Positions 60,832-64,000 of a stretch of 64,000 nucleotides of DNA are shown here, piece after piece (within the stretch, counting starts at the first letter, position 1; the number at the start of each line of letters is the position of its first letter). Origin of the DNA: Latrodectus hesperus (Eukaryota > Arthropoda > Arachnida > Araneae > Theridiidae); NCBI GenBank assembly GCA_037975125.1, contig CM075853.1, positions 88,052,859-88,116,858 of the forward strand, read 5' to 3'. The notes under the pieces are model-generated. The model searched no databases, was not told where the DNA came from, and worked only from the letters and a program-made list of their open reading frames with translations. Made by a program: the position numbers and the translations under genes.

Positions 60832-63800
60832 CGTTATACAAAGTTTTGTTTTTTCATCTTTGATTTATATCTTCAAGTGTTTTTATTTTGTCTTCAGAAA
60901 GATATTAATATTTATTATTTATTTCAAATAACGATCACAAAAAAAAAATGAAAACAATGCTTTTGAGTATAAATCATAATTATCTTTAAAAAAACAAGAA
61001 GGGCTCTTTTTTATTAACTTACTATTAGTTCTTATTCATGAAACATTTCTCTAATAATGATAAAATTGGAATTTTATGTGATAAAAACTAATTTCATTAG
61101 CAAATTTTAAAAAATATATAGAGGGGTAAAAATATATTTTATTTATTTTTTTTTTTTTTGCAAAATTTCAATGAATAATAAAACATTTCCTGGCTTACAT
61201 TTTAACTGATTAGTTGTTCGCTGTCATGCGTAAACTGTTGAAATATATTTTATTGTGTAATTTGTGCTATCTCATTGATTCTCATTGCTATCGTTTTTAT
61301 GAATATCTTGTTCTCATTCTTGGAAAAGAATTCTTACACATTGGCGAATTTTGCCCATTTAACACACAGCGCCATAACAACTCCTCAAATTCACATGAAT
61401 CATTACTAGGAAAAATCTGTTTGAACAAAATCATTGGATATTCTTTTTCAGAAAACTAGCTAAATTTCCACCCAATTAAATTAGTAAATAATTGAATAAT
61501 TGATTTATCAAATATATATATATATATAATTCATTGCAAAAAAGAAAAATAGAAATACGAGTAATAATTGTGGATTTTGCTAATGTTCTCTTAAAGCTAA
61601 GAAGCAACTACAGATCAGAAATTTTTAATGTCAAAAATTGTTCTTAACATTTTCCAACTAAGTTTCTGTTAAATCTTTTTATATCAATAACATAATCTCC
61701 AGTTTTTATTAATATATTTTCTGATAATTTTTTTCAATATTTATAGAATTAATCCTATTGTTCGATGAGTTTAAACGTCATTATAACAAAATGTGCTTAA
61801 ATTAATTTGGTGCATAAGTGTTTGTGCCCTGACATTACGTTTAACTTTCTCTTGATTTAAGTAATGTTCTTCATTTATAGATATTAACTGTTTATTTTAT
61901 TTCAGCAATTTCGGTTTTTTGCAAATAAAAACAAGAATATATTTATAGTTTTCTGTCAGTAATTATAGCTTGTCTTTCACGCCGAGTTAAAAATATTAAA
62001 AATAAAAATATAGATTCAAATATTTCTAGTAATAGAATACACATTCACCTATTTTGAGGCAACTTTTTATTTGTGTAATTTTTTTTGTACGGTATGCAAA
62101 AATTTCAATTCAGTTGGAACATAATTATCGAAATTATCTATAAGAAGTTAAATAGTTTGAGCAACTATTTAGTTTTTCATTTGTATTTAATCCCATCAGA
62201 TGAGCACTGCATCAGACAATTACATTGTATATGTTTGCGATCCCAATACAAATTAGATTTATATTCATCCTGTACTTCCTATAAATGGTAGATGATTTTT
62301 CTCGTCACTGTTATTTAAATCGTTATCTTAGTGTAGATCGGTTTTCTGCTTCGCCTCGCTGTCCCGAAAGGACTTAGCCTCACACTCATTGGAAAAAGCA
62401 ATTCGTAGTTATTTTATTAAGTTTTATGTTATTTTCTACGTGCGACATTGATTTGAGTTATTTTCTTTGATGCGGTCGCTATCCATAGCACAAAAATACG
62501 TTTAATTGCTGTGTAATAATTTTCTTAATACTGAATCATACATATGTGTATCGAAACAATATTCTTATTAAAAATAGCGCACAATTATTTCAGCTCCTAA
62601 ATAGGGCCTTCCTTCCTCTGCGGCCTTCGAAATAAATGGAAAAAAAATTATCGATAACCTGTTAGATTGCAACCCCTCCTTCAATCCCCTCTGCGGCTAC
62701 CGGCTTCTTCTGTTTGCCGATTTGTCAAATCTATGTCCGGGTTTTGATGGGGTTCTTATTTGCCTTTCAGCATCATTTGCTGCTTTTTTTTTTAAATGGC
62801 GTGCTGTTAATCGGAATTTTCTCTCGCGCAACTCCTTGCGCCGCGTGCAGTGCGCATGCGTCAGATGGTTTTCAGTTGAATGAATTGAACTGAACATTTT
62901 TCTAATATCAAATAAGTATGGCAATGGATCGAGTTGGAGACGACTTTCTCAAGTTAGATGATTAAAACATAAAATATTTGTTACAATAATTTAATTTTAC
63001 AAACTGCAAATGTTTTGTACAATAATTTACTAAATAAGCAAGTAGAGGCTTTCATCGCTAATGTGTAAGCCTCTTTATGAACTTTTCATAAATCTCATTC
63101 TTAAAATATACTTTAAAGCATTCTGAATGGAATGACAGCTTAAATTAAAAACTAATTTTTCTGTCTCAAGTTTGATGACAACGTTTGTAGCTAATTAGAA
63201 ACATGATTTGAACTCACAGTAAAGTTGCTTGTGTAGGGATGAAATTAATTTAAGCGTTTTGCGACACTCCACTTTCCAAAACTCTTTAGAAACGGCGGCC
63301 TTTGTAATTTTCATTTATGCTGAGAGTCGAAAAAGGAAACATGTCCTTTCTTTCAAGATTCCCAAAGTGTGATCAGCTTTACGAAATAGCGCCTTTCATT
63401 GTCGAATTGTTACTTTGATTTATTGCAGTAAATGTGTTTTTGCTTTTACCTATATGTGCAAACGATCGAAAATGCATTGGAATGCAGAGGAAAGAAATGC
63501 CGACACGAAAATTTACTTTAAAACTGAACTTTAAAAGAATTTTAAATCGTTCCACATCTCATTCGATTTGCTTTCACCTGGTCTCATTTCACGGTGAGGC
63601 CGCAATTTTTACCTGAAAAACTTAAAGCACCGTTTCCCTCACAAAGCCATGGCCCTGAGTATAAAATGCTATTATTAGACGTTCAATCTTAAAACACAAT
63701 TCCCTTCATTAAGTCAAGATTAAGAAATTAAAGGGAAAAGTCAATGAGCGCAATATCTAATATCAATGTTTTATTCTTAATCAATTATAGTTCATAACAA

Positions 63801-64000
63801 CTTTAAATTAATCGTAGAATCAGCCATTTTTTTATGTAGTAATAGATTTGCACAAGGAATCCAGTAAAATATTTGTAGCTACAAGTCGAAAGTTTCAAAG
63901 AATTCAATTTCATCGAGTCCTCGTAAGGTAGTGAAACTCATATCTCATGTTATAAATCTTAAATAGGTAATCAAATGATAAATTTTCAACTGCCAGCTTT
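60830..64000. other. Gene-free stretch to the window end
   Basis: AT-rich with a short (AT)n at 61514-61527. A GC-richer island at 62590-62890 includes TCTGCGGCTACCGG, CTTGCGCCGCGTGCAG and GCGCATGCGTCAG on either side of AT-rich parts. No supported gene; ORFs of 60-81 codons lack domains. Confidence 0.4.

Overview
The window looks like nuclear DNA of an arthropod, most likely a spider. It is strongly AT-rich, it has long introns and intergenic DNA, and it carries a GT-AG spliced secreted gene of the arthropod single-IGFBP-domain type. It is crowded with tRNA-derived SINEs, Tc1/mariner remnants, jockey-like LINE fragments and a gag-pro relic of the kind common in orb-weaver genomes. The species call is an inference. 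No bacterial, CRISPR or operon-like structure is present.

The one convincing host gene is on the + strand. A GC-rich leader (about 17640-18130) holds an arthropod-type initiator match and two tiny upstream ORFs. It leads into a large first coding exon (18131-19427) encoding a signal peptide, a long acidic Ser/Thr/Glu-rich stalk and a Cys-rich IGFBP-N-like module. The exon ends at a good splice donor in phase 1. A short phase-compatible terminal exon is proposed at 23246-23289. A second, smaller gene-like ORF on the minus strand (51505-51960) encodes a THAP zinc-finger protein. It may be host-derived or transposon-derived.

Mobile elements by region: 1-1250 is a broken LTR-retrotransposon gag-protease on the minus strand. 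3.1-4.4 kb holds SINEs, a palindromic MITE and a MITE fragment. 8.3-10.2 kb holds two copies of a second MITE family. 10.9-15.5 kb is a SINE cluster. 33.2-35.4 kb has a SINE with a perfect target duplication and two LINE 3' ends. 38.2-39.15 kb is an internally deleted mariner-like element with inverted repeats of about 155 bp. 41.6-43.9 kb is a jockey-like LINE 5' part followed by two SINEs with clear target-site duplications. 47.7-50 kb holds two more SINEs. 54.9-55.5 kb is a Tc1 relic. 57.9-59.5 kb combines an RNase H LINE fragment, a small palindromic element and a mariner relic with catalytic Asp substitutions.

Long (AT)n tracts occur at about 6.4-7.3, 10.5, 22.6, 45.9, 53.4 and 56.4 kb. 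Scattered GC-rich islands inside the AT-rich background (about 26.4, 28.1, 29.8, 32.7, 44.9, 46.7, 48.5, 52.1 and 62.7 kb) have no convincing coding content and are candidates for regulatory DNA. Several strong hairpins (5.3, 11.2, 24.3, 49.4 and 58.5 kb) are the most attractive unexplained structures.
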